Shown: piece after piece, positions 8,282 through 17,546 of the stretch
Position numbering within the stretch: the first letter of the stretch is position 1
How the letters are laid out: the number at the start of each line of letters is the position of its first letter
Assembly (NCBI RefSeq): GCF_900102855.1
Contig: NZ_FMWD01000004.1
Location: 323,627 to 387,626 of the forward strand
Direction of reading: 5' to 3'
DNA: 64,000 bases
Source of the DNA: Thiohalomonas denitrificans
Lineage (GTDB): Bacteria > Pseudomonadota > Gammaproteobacteria > Thiohalomonadales > Thiohalomonadaceae
Notes under the pieces: generated by a model
What the model was told of the DNA's origin: nothing
Database searches by the model: none
What the model saw: the letters and a program-made list of their open reading frames with translations, nothing else
Made by a program: the position numbers and the translations under genes

Positions 8282-10483
8282 ATGCCCCTGACCACAGCTG
8301 ACAAGCGGCACACTCCCTTGTCCAGAGCTATTCGCCGAATTTCCGCCGCTGCCCTGTTGGCGCTGGCCGTGCCCGCGCATGGCCAGCAGGGGGAGTGGGC
8401 CTATTGTGAACCGATCAGCAGGCCCTCGTTCGAGAATGACCTGGAGCCGGGTGTGAGTTACGTCGATGCGGACCGGCTGACTGCACAGCGAGGCGGTGTC
8501 AGTACCTTCACGGGAAACGTCACCCTCCGCCGGGACCAACGCCGGGTGACCGGTGACGAAGCCATCTACAACCAGTTGAACGATACCGCGACACTAATCG
8601 GCAATATCCGTTACGAGACCCCCGACGCCCGGCTTTTCGGAGAACGGGCAGAGCTGCAGCTGGAAGAGGATAGCGGCCGCATTCACGATGCCCGTTTCCG
8701 GTTCATCTCCACCCGCGCCAACGGCACCGCGGATTTGGTGGAAATCATCACGCCGGAGTTCACCCGGATGGAATCGGCGACCTATTCCACCTGCGATCCC
8801 GACAACCAGGTCTGGGCCCTCAAGGCCGGCAGCTTCGACCTGGACGAGGCGACCAATACCGGCGAGGCCTGGAACGTCCGGGTCAACGTCAAGGGCGTGC
8901 CCATTTTCTATACGCCCTATCTGAATTTCCCGCTGGAGGGGCGCAAAAGCGGCTTTCTGGCACCCTCTTACGGCAGCAGCGAAACCGGCGGCACGGACCT
9001 CTCGATCCCCTACTACTGGAATATCGCACCGCATCGCGACGCGACCTTCACACCGCGCTATATCGAAAACCGCGGCACCATGCTCTACAGCGAGTTTCGC
9101 TATCTGAACCCCGACTCATCCGGACAGATCGCCTACGACTTCCTTAATGACGATTCGCTGTTTGGCGATGACCGCTCTTTTCTGCGAATCGACCAGAAGG
9201 CACACTGGAACCGCTGGAGCAGCGACCTCCTCTATCAGGAGGTTTCCGACGCCGAATACTTTGAGGACATCTCCAATCGGCAGGGCCTAACCAGTCAGAC
9301 CCATCTGGAACGCCATCTGAATCTCGATTACCGGGCCGACTGGTGGTCCTTCCTGGGCCGCGTACAGGAGTATCAGCCCCTGTCCGGCACCGCCGCCTAC
9401 CAGCGTCAGCCACAGCTGGTGTTCGACTTCTCGCCGCCCCGCGGCACGGCCGGACTGGAATGGGGCGGACACGCCGAACTGGTCCACTTCGCCCTGGATG
9501 AGGAGCCGGGCGACAGCCGTCCGACCGGCACCCGTCTGGATGTAACGCCGTCGCTAAGTCTGCCGCAGCGGGGCACTGCCTGGTTTCTTACGCCGAAGCT
9601 GGCCCTGCGGCATACCCAATACCAGCTGGACACGGCGGAAGACGAGGAACTGACCCGGACACTGCCTCTCGCCAGTGTGGATGGAGGCCTGTTCTTTGAA
9701 AGAGATCTGAATATCGGTGGCCGTGGACTTCTGCAGACGCTGGAGCCACGCCTGTACTACCTCTATGTCCCCTACGAAGACCAGAGCGCCCTGCCGCTTT
9801 TCGACACCGGACTCTATGGCACCAGCTACTCGCAGCTCTTCCGGGAGAATCGCTTCTCCGGCCCCGATCGCATGGGGGATGCCAATCAGCTGACCACCGC
9901 AGTCACCACCCGTTTTATCGATCCCGACAATGGCGCGGAACTGCTGAGCGCGAGCCTCGGTCAGATTCAGTATTTCGCCGACCGCCGGGTGCAGCTGAAT
10001 CCCGATGAAGAACCCCTGGAAACCGCAAGTTCGGAGTTCGTCGGCGAGCTTCGGTCACGACCGGCCCCGGCCTGGGACGTTAGCGCCAGCGCGGTTTATG
10101 ATCCCCATGAAGAGCAAACCGAGGAAGTAACGGGACGAGTCCGGTACAATCCCGCCAAGCGCAAGAACTTCACTCTGAGTTACCGCCTGCTTGAGCCGGA
10201 TCTCGAGCAGACCGACGTGTCGTTCTTCTGGCCGCTCGCCCGGCAATGGAGTGTCCTCGGCCGCTCAAATTATGACTTGGTCGAGAAACGGAATCTCGAC
10301 GAGATATTAGGGTTGGAGTATCAAGCCTGCTGCTGGTCGTTACGTTTGATTACACGCAGCACGCTCGACACCGGCACACTGGAACAGGAGCGTAGCGTTG
10401 AGCTCCTGTTGGAGCTGAAAGGCTTGACTCAAATAGGAAGCCAACTCGAGGAAGAGGTCGAACGCGGCATTTTGGGCTACTGA
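8282..10483 (+). CDS. lptD: LPS-assembly outer membrane protein LptD
   Basis: The outer-membrane translocon that inserts lipopolysaccharide in the outer leaflet together with LptE; 733 aa from ATG 8282. Earlier in-frame starts (TTG 8243, ATG 8264) lie in a dispersed repeat. A signal peptide (AAALLALAVPAHGQ) precedes a beta-jellyroll LptA-like domain (FTGNVTLRRDQRRVTGDEA) and a long C-terminal beta-barrel rich in Tyr/Trp/Arg. Four cysteines match the disulfide pattern of the family: one near the mature N-terminus (WAYCEP), one in YSTCDPD and the adjacent pair ACCWS near the C-terminus. It is followed 10 bp later by surA, the classical order. Confidence 0.95.
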   Translation: MPLTTADKRHTPLSRAIRRISAAALLALAVPAHGQQGEWAYCEPISRPSFENDLEPGVSYVDADRLTAQRGGVSTFTGNVTLRRDQRRVTGDEAIYNQLNDTATLIGNIRYETPDARLFGERAELQLEEDSGRIHDARFRFISTRANGTADLVEIITPEFTRMESATYSTCDPDNQVWALKAGSFDLDEATNTGEAWNVRVNVKGVPIFYTPYLNFPLEGRKSGFLAPSYGSSETGGTDLSIPYYWNIAPHRDATFTPRYIENRGTMLYSEFRYLNPDSSGQIAYDFLNDDSLFGDDRSFLRIDQKAHWNRWSSDLLYQEVSDAEYFEDISNRQGLTSQTHLERHLNLDYRADWWSFLGRVQEYQPLSGTAAYQRQPQLVFDFSPPRGTAGLEWGGHAELVHFALDEEPGDSRPTGTRLDVTPSLSLPQRGTAWFLTPKLALRHTQYQLDTAEDEELTRTLPLASVDGGLFFERDLNIGGRGLLQTLEPRLYYLYVPYEDQSALPLFDTGLYGTSYSQLFRENRFSGPDRMGDANQLTTAVTTRFIDPDNGAELLSASLGQIQYFADRRVQLNPDEEPLETASSEFVGELRSRPAPAWDVSASAVYDPHEEQTEEVTGRVRYNPAKRKNFTLSYRLLEPDLEQTDVSFFWPLARQWSVLGRSNYDLVEKRNLDEILGLEYQACCWSLRLITRSTLDTGTLEQERSVELLLELKGLTQIGSQLEEEVERGILGY

Positions 10484-10493
10484 CCACGGGAAG

Positions 10494-11804
10494 ATGATGA
10501 AAACAGCGATCGCAACACTACTCACCGCCACCCTTACGGCACTCCTGCTGGCCGCATCACCGGCCAGCGCCGCCCCGCGTGTGGTCGAACTCGACCGCAT
10601 CGTCGCCGTGGCCAACGACAACGTCGTTACCCTGAAAGAACTCGAACAGCGGATGAAGACCATCAAGCTACAGCTGGAGCAGTCTTCCCGGGGCGAGCTG
10701 CCACCCGATGACGTCCTGCGTCCACAGGTGCTGGAACGCCTCATCATCGAACGCCTGCAACTGGATCGTGCCCTCGAGTCGGGAATCCGGGTGGAAGATG
10801 AAGAAGTCAACCGCACCATTTCCCGCATCGCCGCCGACAGCAACCTCTCCCTGCAGGAATTTCGGGATGTGCTGACTCAGGATGGAATCAATTTCGCGGG
10901 CTTTCGGGAGGAGATCCGCAACGAGATGATTATCACCCGTCTGCGAAGCCGCGAAGTGGAGAATCGGGTCCAGGTCTCCGATGCGGAGGTGGAGCACTTT
11001 CTGGAGAGCCGCAAGGGGAGCGATGTCAAACGGGTACAGTATCGCCTTTCGCACATCCTCATCGCCGTGCCTGAGGCGGCGAGCCCCGAACAGGTCCGCG
11101 AGGGGCGCAAGGAGGCCGAAGCGATCCTGGCTCAAGCCCGCTCCGGCGCGGATTTCCGTGAGCTGGCCATCGCCCATTCCGATGGCCGGCAGGCCCTGGA
11201 GGGCGGCGACCTGGGTTGGCGCGGCCGGGAAGAGCTCCCCACGCTGTTCGCCGATGCCGTCAGCGGGATGGAGACCGGCGAAGTGGCCGATCCGATTCGC
11301 AGCCCCAGCGGATTCCACCTGATACGGCTGGAGGCGACACGAGGTCAGGCCGAGCACCTGGTCCAGCAGAGTCATGCACGCCACATTCTGATCAGCACCA
11401 ACGAACTCGTCTCGGACGAGAATGCCCGCACCCGGCTGGAACGTCTGCGCGAACGCATTCAGGCGGGCGAGGATTTCGCCGCCCTGGCCCGGACCCATTC
11501 CGACGACAAGGGCTCGGCCCGCAGCGGAGGCGACCTGGGGTGGAGCAATCCGGGATCGTTTGTGCCCGCTTTCGAACAGGTGCTGGACGGGCTCTCTCCG
11601 GGAGAGATCAGCCGACCGTTCAAGAGCGATTTCGGCTGGCACATCGTGCAGCTTATCGAGAGGCGTGACCACGACAACACCGAGGCCTACAACCGCAATC
11701 GCGCCCACCAGGCGCTTCGCGAGCGCAAGGCGGAAGAGGAGCTGCAGAGCTGGCTGCGCCGTCTGCGGGACGAGGCTTACGTGGACATCCGGCTGGAGGG
11801 ATGA
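10494..11804 (+). CDS. surA: Periplasmic chaperone / peptidyl-prolyl isomerase SurA
   Basis: A 436-aa periplasmic chaperone that escorts outer-membrane proteins, LptD among them, to the BAM complex. The signal peptide ends at about ASPASA. The N-terminal SurA domain (IVAVANDNVVTLKELEQRM) is followed by two parvulin PPIase domains, the first starting near YRLSHILIAVP with DLGWRGREELP, the second near QSHARHILIST with DLGWSNPGSFVPAF. Both carry the parvulin GGDLGW signature. Two adjacent ATGs (10494 and 10497) are possible. Cotranscription with lptD fits the known dependence of LptD folding on SurA. Confidence 0.96.
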   Translation: MMKTAIATLLTATLTALLLAASPASAAPRVVELDRIVAVANDNVVTLKELEQRMKTIKLQLEQSSRGELPPDDVLRPQVLERLIIERLQLDRALESGIRVEDEEVNRTISRIAADSNLSLQEFRDVLTQDGINFAGFREEIRNEMIITRLRSREVENRVQVSDAEVEHFLESRKGSDVKRVQYRLSHILIAVPEAASPEQVREGRKEAEAILAQARSGADFRELAIAHSDGRQALEGGDLGWRGREELPTLFADAVSGMETGEVADPIRSPSGFHLIRLEATRGQAEHLVQQSHARHILISTNELVSDENARTRLERLRERIQAGEDFAALARTHSDDKGSARSGGDLGWSNPGSFVPAFEQVLDGLSPGEISRPFKSDFGWHIVQLIERRDHDNTEAYNRNRAHQALRERKAEEELQSWLRRLRDEAYVDIRLEG

Positions 11805-11832
11805 TTGGACATTGAGAATCGGTCACTGAACC

Positions 11833-12840
11833 TTGCAGATTCGTAACCGGCCCCGTTTTGCCATCACGCCGGGTGAGCCGGCCGGTATCGGGCCGGATCT
11901 GCTGCTACGCCTGTGCCAGGCGGCTCGCGAGGAGGAGTGGGTGGCGGTTGCCGACCCCGCTCTCCTGGAGAGCCGCGCCCGGATCCTGGGCCTGAATATC
12001 GAACTGGAGCCGTTTCGAACCGACGCTGCCGTCACCCGCGAGCCCGGCCGATTGAGCATGCTGCCGGTACCGCTGGCAACAGAGGTCACGCCCGGCCGCC
12101 TGCAACCCGACAATGTCCGTTACGTACTACAGACGCTGGAGTCCGCAATCGATGGCTGCCTCGATGACCACTTCGACGGGCTGGTCACCGGACCCGTTCA
12201 CAAGGGTGTTATCAATGAGGCAGGCGTTACGTTTACCGGCCATACCGAGTTCCTGGCCGAACGCACCGGCACCCGACAGGTGGTGATGATGCTGGCCACT
12301 CCCGGATTGCGGGTGGCCCTGGCTACCACCCATCTGCCGCTCTCGGCCGTCGCCGCAGCAATAACACGCGAGAGCCTCACCGATACCCTGAACATCCTTG
12401 ATGACAGTCTGCGCAACCGCTTCGGTCTGGCGCGGCCCCGTATCCTCGTGTGTGGACTCAATCCACACGCCGGCGAAGGCGGTCACCTGGGCCGGGAGGA
12501 GATCGAGGTGATCGAGCCGGTGCTCGATGCATTGCGAAACCGGGGAATGGACCTGGTCGGGCCCTTGCCCGCAGACACCGCCTTCACCCCGGGTCTACTG
12601 GCCGACGCCGATGCCGTGCTGGCCATGTACCACGACCAGGGCCTCCCGGTGCTCAAGCACAAGGGCTTCGGCCGCGCCGTCAACGTGACCCTGGGCCTGC
12701 CCATCGTCCGCACCTCGGTGGACCACGGTACCGCCCTGGAGCTCGCCGGAACCGGCCGCGCCGATACCGGCAGTCTGCTCTACGCCCTGGAGGTCGCCCG
12801 GCAGATGGCAAAGAACTCATCTTCGGCTGCCGCCGATTGA
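11833..12840 (+). CDS. pdxA: 4-hydroxythreonine-4-phosphate dehydrogenase PdxA
   Basis: An NAD-dependent enzyme of pyridoxal-5'-phosphate synthesis that oxidises 4-phospho-hydroxy-threonine; 335 aa. The N-terminus [19 protein letters not shown] is diagnostic. Metal-binding histidines are seen in [25 protein letters not shown] and SVDHGTALE. The start appears to be TTG 11833: an in-frame TGA at 11827 rules out longer forms and no ATG lies before the conserved N-terminus. It follows surA by 28 bp and precedes rsmA, the usual gammaproteobacterial order. Confidence 0.95.
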   Translation: MQIRNRPRFAITPGEPAGIGPDLLLRLCQAAREEEWVAVADPALLESRARILGLNIELEPFRTDAAVTREPGRLSMLPVPLATEVTPGRLQPDNVRYVLQTLESAIDGCLDDHFDGLVTGPVHKGVINEAGVTFTGHTEFLAERTGTRQVVMMLATPGLRVALATTHLPLSAVAAAITRESLTDTLNILDDSLRNRFGLARPRILVCGLNPHAGEGGHLGREEIEVIEPVLDALRNRGMDLVGPLPADTAFTPGLLADADAVLAMYHDQGLPVLKHKGFGRAVNVTLGLPIVRTSVDHGTALELAGTGRADTGSLLYALEVARQMAKNSSSAAAD

Positions 12841-12891
12841 ATCCTCGACCATGCCGGCCGACTACCCGACATCCAATAACCAATAAATTTA

Positions 12892-13674
12892 ATGAACCAT
12901 CGTCCCCGCAAACGCTTCGGCCAGAATTTCCTCCACGATCCGAGCGTAATCGACCGTATCGTGCACGCGGTGAACCCCCGTCCTGGGCAACAGCTGGTAG
13001 AAATCGGCCCCGGTTTGGGCGCCCTCACCGGTCCACTACTCCAGGCGACGGGAGAGATGCACGCGGTGGAGCTGGATCGTGATCTGGTGCCGAAACTGGC
13101 GGAACGCTACGGCGATCGCCTGCACCTGCACAGCGCCGACGCCCTGAAGTTCGACTTCGGGCAGTTGGCCGGAGAGGAGCGCCTGCGCATAGTGGGGAAC
13201 CTGCCCTACAACATCTCCACGCCGCTCATTTTCCACCTGCTGGTACAGGCCGAGTACGTGCAGGACATGCATTTCATGCTGCAAAAGGAGGTGGTAGACC
13301 GCCTCGCCGCCTCACCGGGTGGCCGCGACTACGGGCGGCTGAGCGTCATGGTCCAGCAGCACTGTCGGGTGGAGCACCTTTTCAATGTGTCGCCGGGCGC
13401 GTTTCATCCGCCCCCCAAGGTGCACTCCGCCATCGTCCGCCTGCTCCCCTACGAGACCCCTCCGGTGCCGGTGGCCAGACCGGCCCTCTTCGCCCGCATC
13501 GTAGCCAGGGCCTTTTCCCAGCGGCGCAAGACCCTGCGCAACACCCTCAAGGGCGAACTGGATGCCGAGACCATCCAGGCCTGCGGCATCGACCCCACCC
13601 GCCGCGCCGAAACCCTCAGTGTCGAAGAGTTCGGTCGCCTCGCCGCAGCCGCTGCCGCTGCCGAGCAGGATTGA
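12892..13674 (+). CDS. rsmA: 16S rRNA (adenine1518/1519-N6)-dimethyltransferase RsmA/KsgA
   Basis: A 260-aa late ribosome-biogenesis enzyme that dimethylates two adjacent adenines in helix 45 of 16S rRNA using S-adenosylmethionine. Visible motifs are the N-terminal RKRFGQNFLHD, the SAM loop EIGPGLGALTGPLL, the acidic strand end AVELD and the catalytic NLPYNISTPL. The C-terminal helical domain has ARAFSQRRKTLRNTL. It ends the lptD-surA-pdxA-rsmA block; apaG and apaH, which follow in E. coli, are about 30 kb away here. Confidence 0.96.
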   Translation: MNHRPRKRFGQNFLHDPSVIDRIVHAVNPRPGQQLVEIGPGLGALTGPLLQATGEMHAVELDRDLVPKLAERYGDRLHLHSADALKFDFGQLAGEERLRIVGNLPYNISTPLIFHLLVQAEYVQDMHFMLQKEVVDRLAASPGGRDYGRLSVMVQQHCRVEHLFNVSPGAFHPPPKVHSAIVRLLPYETPPVPVARPALFARIVARAFSQRRKTLRNTLKGELDAETIQACGIDPTRRAETLSVEEFGRLAAAAAAAEQD

Positions 13675-13732
13675 CTACCCATCCAAACAGGCGGTAACCA
13701 ATTTAGTAGCGGCGCGAAACAATAAGAACAAT

Positions 13733-13805
13733 AACCACGGGGTGCACGGGGACCACGGGGTGGGACAGGATGTTCTTTTTTTTCCTAATGTTCCCCATGG
13801 TTCGA
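13733..13805. repeat. 9-mer inverted-array element, ACGGGG version
   Basis: Three tandem 9-bp units (ACCACGGGG, TGCACGGGG, ACCACGGGG) are followed about 30 bp later by an inverted end (TTCCCCATGGTT). It lies between rsmA and the convergent desulfurase gene and could fold as a hairpin. It belongs to the family also seen at 16647, 19598, 22730, 26730, 27815, 30457 and 57071. Confidence 0.6.
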
Positions 13806-13818
13806 AATCCGGGACTCG

Positions 13819-14952
13819 CTAGACGTTCGAACAGGCGGTGACCAACCCTGCAGCGGCACGATCAACATCATCTTCACTGGTCATGATGCCGATCGAGAGG
13901 CGCACGGCACCCCTCGCCTGCGCCGCCGTAGCGCCCATGGCGCCGAGGACACCACTGGGGGTGTCGCCTTCGGTATGGCAGGCGGAGCCGGTGGAGGCAG
14001 CCACATCGGCGGCGGCAGCCTCCAGCAACGCCGCACCACTCACCTTCGGAAACGAGACGTTCAGGGTATTGGGCAGCCGCGCCTCGGGGTGGCCGTTCAG
14101 GACAAGCTCCGGAATGACCTCGGCGAGTCGCCGGTGGAGGCGATCGCGCAAGCGGATCAAGTGGACGGCATGGCGTTGGAGCCCTTCCCGGGACAATCGG
14201 GCGGCGGCGCCGATGGCGATGATGTGGGGCGTGTTTTCCGTCCCTGGCCGCAAACCGCGCTCGTGACCGGCACCCGCAAGCAGCGGCAGAATGGGAGTCC
14301 CGGAGCGCACATAAAGAGCCCCTACCCCTTTGGGGGCGTAAAACTTGTGACCCGCCAGAGTCAACAGATCAACACCGAGGTCGTCCACAACCACAGAGAT
14401 CTTGCCGGCGGATTGGGCCGCGTCGGTGTGAAACAGTGCACCATGGGCATGGGCAATACGGGCCAGTTCGGTCACTGGCTGAATCGTGCCCACCTCGTTG
14501 TTCGCATGCATCACCGACACCAGCGTCGTGTCGGGACGCAGCGCCTGCTGCAGATCGGCGGGGCGGACTTGCCCAAATTCATCCACCGGCAGCTCCGTCA
14601 CCGCCCAGCCCTCCTCTTCGAGCCGCTTGAACGGCATCGTTACCGAAGGATGCTCCACGGCGCTGGTGATGACGTGACGGCCCTTGTCCCGCAGCGCGCG
14701 GGCCACACCGCGAATGGCGAGATTATTGGCCTCGGTAGCGCAGCCGGTGAAGAGGATCTCATCCGCGTCAGCGCCAATCAGGTCGGCCACCTCGCCGCGC
14801 GCCCGGAGAATCCCCTCCGCCGCCCGTTTCCCGTAGAGATGACCGGATGAGGGGTTACCGTAGTGCTCCCGCAGATAAGGCAGCATGGCATCGACCACCT
14901 CCGGTGCAATCGGAGTGGTCGCGTTGTAATCGAGATAAGCAGGTTCGGTCAT
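13819..14952 (-). CDS. Cysteine desulfurase (NifS/IscS family)
   Basis: A 377-aa PLP enzyme that takes sulfur from cysteine as an enzyme persulfide for Fe-S clusters, thiolation or other acceptors. Conserved features are YLDYNATTPIAPEV at the N-terminus, EATN-type ATEANNLAIRG, the PLP-lysine motif LAGHKFYAPKGVGALY, and the catalytic cysteine in ASTGSACHTEGDTPSGVL. Unlike isc operons, it stands alone with no iscU, iscA or iscR beside it, so it may be a NifS-like accessory desulfurase rather than the housekeeping IscS. It is convergent with rsmA. Confidence 0.92.
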   Translation of the reverse strand: MTEPAYLDYNATTPIAPEVVDAMLPYLREHYGNPSSGHLYGKRAAEGILRARGEVADLIGADADEILFTGCATEANNLAIRGVARALRDKGRHVITSAVEHPSVTMPFKRLEEEGWAVTELPVDEFGQVRPADLQQALRPDTTLVSVMHANNEVGTIQPVTELARIAHAHGALFHTDAAQSAGKISVVVDDLGVDLLTLAGHKFYAPKGVGALYVRSGTPILPLLAGAGHERGLRPGTENTPHIIAIGAAARLSREGLQRHAVHLIRLRDRLHRRLAEVIPELVLNGHPEARLPNTLNVSFPKVSGAALLEAAAADVAASTGSACHTEGDTPSGVLGAMGATAAQARGAVRLSIGIMTSEDDVDRAAAGLVTACSNV

Positions 14953-15119
14953 TTACGTTTGGCTCCTCGGCAGAATTGCGAAAGCTTGCCCTTTGTTCCC
15001 GGCAGGAGGCCGCCCCGGCGCGAGGAGGTTCGTCAAGAAAATCGCCGCGGGGGCGCGCCTCCTACCGGGGGTATTGCCTCCGTTCCCATGAGGCGGCTTA
15101 GGCACGCCATTCACATCCG

Positions 15120-15250
15120 TCACGCTCCGACGGCCTGAAGGCCGAGCTACGATTCAGTGGCGAGGAACGAGGGGCGAAGGGCGAGTATGTGTAGGTCGGG
15201 CTTTAGCCCGCCGAAACTTCGGATGACGGCCTGAAGGCCGACAATGGGGT
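15120..15250. repeat. REP-like palindromes (GACGGCCTGAAGGCCG)
   Basis: Two copies of the short palindrome CGGCCTGAAGGCCG (near 15130 and 15225) and a small hairpin GTCGGGCTTTAGCCCG (near 15194) lie between the desulfurase and the trans-sulfuration gene. The same palindrome recurs at 23831. These look like REP-type palindromic units; no coding function is seen. Confidence 0.55.
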
Positions 15251-15395
15251 GCCTCGTCTCTCGCCACTAGCCACTAGCCACTAGCCCCTCGCCCCTCGCC
15301 CCTCGCCCCTCGCCACTCGCCACTGGCCACTCGCCACTAGCCACTCGCCACTCGCCACTCGCCACTCGCCACTAGCCACTAGCCACTAGCCACTG
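15156..15395. repeat. Heptanucleotide array element 1
   Basis: On the minus strand, about 19 tandem 7-bp units (AGTGGCT, AGTGGCG and GAGGGGC variants) run from 15395 to 15262. A core of about 75 bp follows, then a short array of the reverse complement (15156-15185). The first units contain the stop codon of the trans-sulfuration gene. The same plan is found after the rlmI-like gene and gcvPA. It is not a CRISPR: there are no unique spacers. Confidence 0.85.
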
Positions 15396-16572
15396 ATAAT
15401 GCCTGTTCCAGGTCGGCAATCAGGTCTTCGGCGTCCTCGAGTCCCACCGACAGGCGGACCATCGCGCCGTTGATACCGCGGCGTTCGCGTTCGGTTTCAC
15501 TCAGGCCGTGGTGGGTGGTCGTTACCGGCTGGGTGACCAGGCTTTCGGCGCCGCCGAGGCTCGGGGCGATGGCGAACAGCTTGAGCCGGTCCACTACGGC
15601 AGCGGTGCCTTCGGTATCGGCATCGACTTCGATGGTGAGCATGCCGCCGAAGCCGGACATCTGTTTCGCCGCCAGGTCGTGGCCGGGAAAGTCGGGTAGT
15701 CCGGGATAAAGGACGCGCCGGACGCGGGGGTGGCGCTGCATCGCCTCGGCAACAGCCTGGGCGGAGGCGTTCTGCTGACGCACCCGAACCACCAGGGTAC
15801 GCAGGCTGCGAGCGAGCAAATTGCAGGTCTCCGGCGCCGGCATGGAGCCGAGGTTCTTGCGCCAGCCGAAGATCGGGGCCAGCAGCTCCTGACTGCCCAT
15901 CAGCGCGCCGGCGGTCAGGTCGCTATGGCCGCCGAGATACTTGGTCGCGCTATGCACGGCGAAGTCGGCACCGAGGGCGAGCGGCTGCTGGTTGACCGGC
16001 GAGGCGAAGGTGTTGTCCACCGCCAGCAGGGCGCCGTGGGCGTGGGCCTTTTCGGCAATGGCGGCCAGGTCGAAGACCTCCAGCGCCGGGTTGGTCGGCG
16101 TCTCCAGGAACACCAGGCGTGCGCCGCCGGCAAGAAGGTCCTCGAGGCGATCGAGTTCGCTGCCGAGAATAAGATGGGTGTCGATACCGAATAGCGGCAG
16201 CTGGTCGGCCAGCAGTTCCAGCGTGCCCCCGTAGGCGTCGCCAATGCAGACGACCCCTTCGCGCCCATATGCCAGGAACAGCGCCGTCTCCGCCGCCATC
16301 CCCGAGCAGAACGCGAACGCCGCTTCGGCCCCTTCCAGGCTGGCCAGTTTCGCCTCTAGCGACTGGATGGTCGGATTCAGCCCGTAGCGGGTGTAGAGAC
16401 TCCCGGCCGCACGCCCCTCCACCACATCGAGAATCGCCTCGGTAGAGGCAAACTTGAAAGTGGTTGTCGTGTAGAGCGGCGTATGCGGGCTCCCCTGGGC
16501 ATCATCCAATTCGCCAGCGTGGACACAGCGGGTTGCCAGGTGCATGGGTGTTTTGTCGTGCATCGGTTCCAT
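15379..16572 (-). CDS. Cystathionine gamma-synthase/lyase-type PLP enzyme
   Basis: A 397-aa member of the Cys/Met-metabolism PLP family (trans-sulfuration). Typical members exchange sulfur between cysteine, homocysteine and their acylated precursors. Motifs include YTRYGLNPT, FCSGMAAETALFL, VDNTFASPVNQQPL, the PLP-lysine segment HSATKYLGGHSDLTAGAL, and SLGGAESLVTQP near the C-terminus. Sequence reading alone does not separate synthase, gamma-lyase or O-acylhomoserine sulfhydrylase. The last codons (SVASG and TAG) are written in the 7-bp repeat that follows, so the repeat has reached into the gene end. Confidence 0.88.
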   Translation of the reverse strand: MEPMHDKTPMHLATRCVHAGELDDAQGSPHTPLYTTTTFKFASTEAILDVVEGRAAGSLYTRYGLNPTIQSLEAKLASLEGAEAAFAFCSGMAAETALFLAYGREGVVCIGDAYGGTLELLADQLPLFGIDTHLILGSELDRLEDLLAGGARLVFLETPTNPALEVFDLAAIAEKAHAHGALLAVDNTFASPVNQQPLALGADFAVHSATKYLGGHSDLTAGALMGSQELLAPIFGWRKNLGSMPAPETCNLLARSLRTLVVRVRQQNASAQAVAEAMQRHPRVRRVLYPGLPDFPGHDLAAKQMSGFGGMLTIEVDADTEGTAAVVDRLKLFAIAPSLGGAESLVTQPVTTTHHGLSETERERRGINGAMVRLSVGLEDAEDLIADLEQALSVASG

Positions 16573-16646
16573 TCCTCTATTATTACTGTACGGAGAGATT
16601 TGCAGTGCCGACTTCTCTGGTCGATCTGGCCTGACTTTTCATAAAT

Positions 16647-16787
16647 AACCACAGAGAGCACGGAGGTTCAGAGAAAACAAGGGATTATTGGGCCAGGTGG
16701 CATGCCGCCTTGAAGGGCATACAGTCCAGCTGTCCACTCTTTATCGATGAAATTCAGTCCCTCTGCTCTCTGTGCCCCTCTGTGGTG
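16647..16787. repeat. 9-mer inverted-array element, ACAGAG version
   Basis: AACCACAGAGAGCACGGAG at the left and the inverted CTCTGTGCCCCTCTGTGGT at the right bound about 100 bp without genes. It fills most of the gap between the divergent trans-sulfuration and DsrE genes. It is a family member; see also 19598-19950. Confidence 0.65.
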
Positions 16788-16833
16788 AAAGATTTGTGTC
16801 AGAAGATGAACGATACAACGGGAGCGATTGCCA

Positions 16834-17184
16834 ATGGCCACGCTGTTCATCCTCAACGACCCTCCTTACGGCACCGAACGCAGCTATAACGGCTTGCGGC
16901 TTGCCATGGCCCTGCAGCGGCGTGAGCCACCGGCCGAGATCACCCTATTCCTCCTGGGCGACGCAGTCGCCTGTGCCCACTCGGGGCAAAAGCCTCCAAA
17001 GGGATTCTACAACCTGGAGAAGATGGTCCAGGCGGTGTCACGGAAAGGCCGGGTACTGCTGTGCGGCAGTTGCATGGATGCGCGCGGCCTGGAAGAGAAG
17101 CAGATAATAACGGGGTGCCGCCGCAGTTCGATGGATGAACTGGCGACCTGCACCGCCGATGCCGAGCGCGTGCTGGTATTCTGA
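16834..17184 (+). CDS. DsrE-family sulfur-relay-like protein
   Basis: A 116-aa cytoplasmic DsrE/DsrF-like protein. ATG 16834 was chosen because GGGAG lies about 9 nt upstream; the earlier TTG (16828) is weaker. The fold signature is ATLFILNDPPYGTERSYNGL at the start, FLLGDAVACA in the middle, then a conserved cysteine region LLCGSCMDARGL. Related proteins carry sulfur as persulfide or bind other sulfur-transfer partners. It converges on the molybdoenzyme-associated gene run, which supports a sulfur role. No DsrF or DsrH partner adjoins, so it is not part of a DsrEFH complex here. Confidence 0.82.
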   Translation: MATLFILNDPPYGTERSYNGLRLAMALQRREPPAEITLFLLGDAVACAHSGQKPPKGFYNLEKMVQAVSRKGRVLLCGSCMDARGLEEKQIITGCRRSSMDELATCTADAERVLVF

Positions 17185-17189
17185 AAGCC

Positions 17190-17519
17190 TCATTCACCGC
17201 CCCACTCCTCCATCATCCGTTCCTGTTCCGCTTCCAGTATCTCCAGCAGCGCCGCTGCGTCGTCATCGTATCCAGCAGCGGAGATGGCCGCACAGACCTC
17301 CTCCGGGGAGAGGATAACGCCGTCGGCAGGCTCAACCGGTTTCCCGTCCACCAGCAGGGCCGGAGGAGGCGGAAGCGGCTCTTCCGGGCGGGGAAAGCGC
17401 GGTACGGGATAGAGGAGTTCCGCCCGGCCGCCGACGACCTCGGCAGCGGCATCCGCAAAACGCATATAAAGCTTGCAGCGGCCGCCGGGCGGCTGCTTCG
17501 ACACGACGGAGATTTTCAT
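17190..17519 (-). CDS. Small single-cysteine thioredoxin-like protein (PPGxRC family, member 3)
   Basis: A 109-aa protein whose family has no name that I recognise. ATG 17519 follows AAGG by 5 nt; the upstream TTG was rejected. Near the N-terminus a strand leads to KQPPGGRC, then a helix, and later PPALLVDGKPVEPADGVI. This beta-Cys-alpha-beta ... Pro-strand-Gly layout resembles a thioredoxin fold with one cysteine in place of CxxC. The PPG-x-RC loop and the P-A-hydrophobic-G-E/K element are shared with the two proteins at 24794 and 25254. It is the last gene of the molybdoenzyme run, 27 bp after the gamma subunit. It has no signal peptide. A sulfur- or redox-carrier role is inference. Confidence 0.65.
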   Translation of the reverse strand: MKISVVSKQPPGGRCKLYMRFADAAAEVVGGRAELLYPVPRFPRPEEPLPPPPALLVDGKPVEPADGVILSPEEVCAAISAAGYDDDAAALLEILEAEQERMMEEWGGE

Positions 17520-17546
17520 GGGCACCTTGGCTGTCAACTATGCGCC

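Noticed and set aside
15262-15395. CRISPR array
   Set aside because: The repeats are contiguous 7-bp units with no unique spacers and no cas genes nearby; they are simple tandem repeats with an inverted partner.
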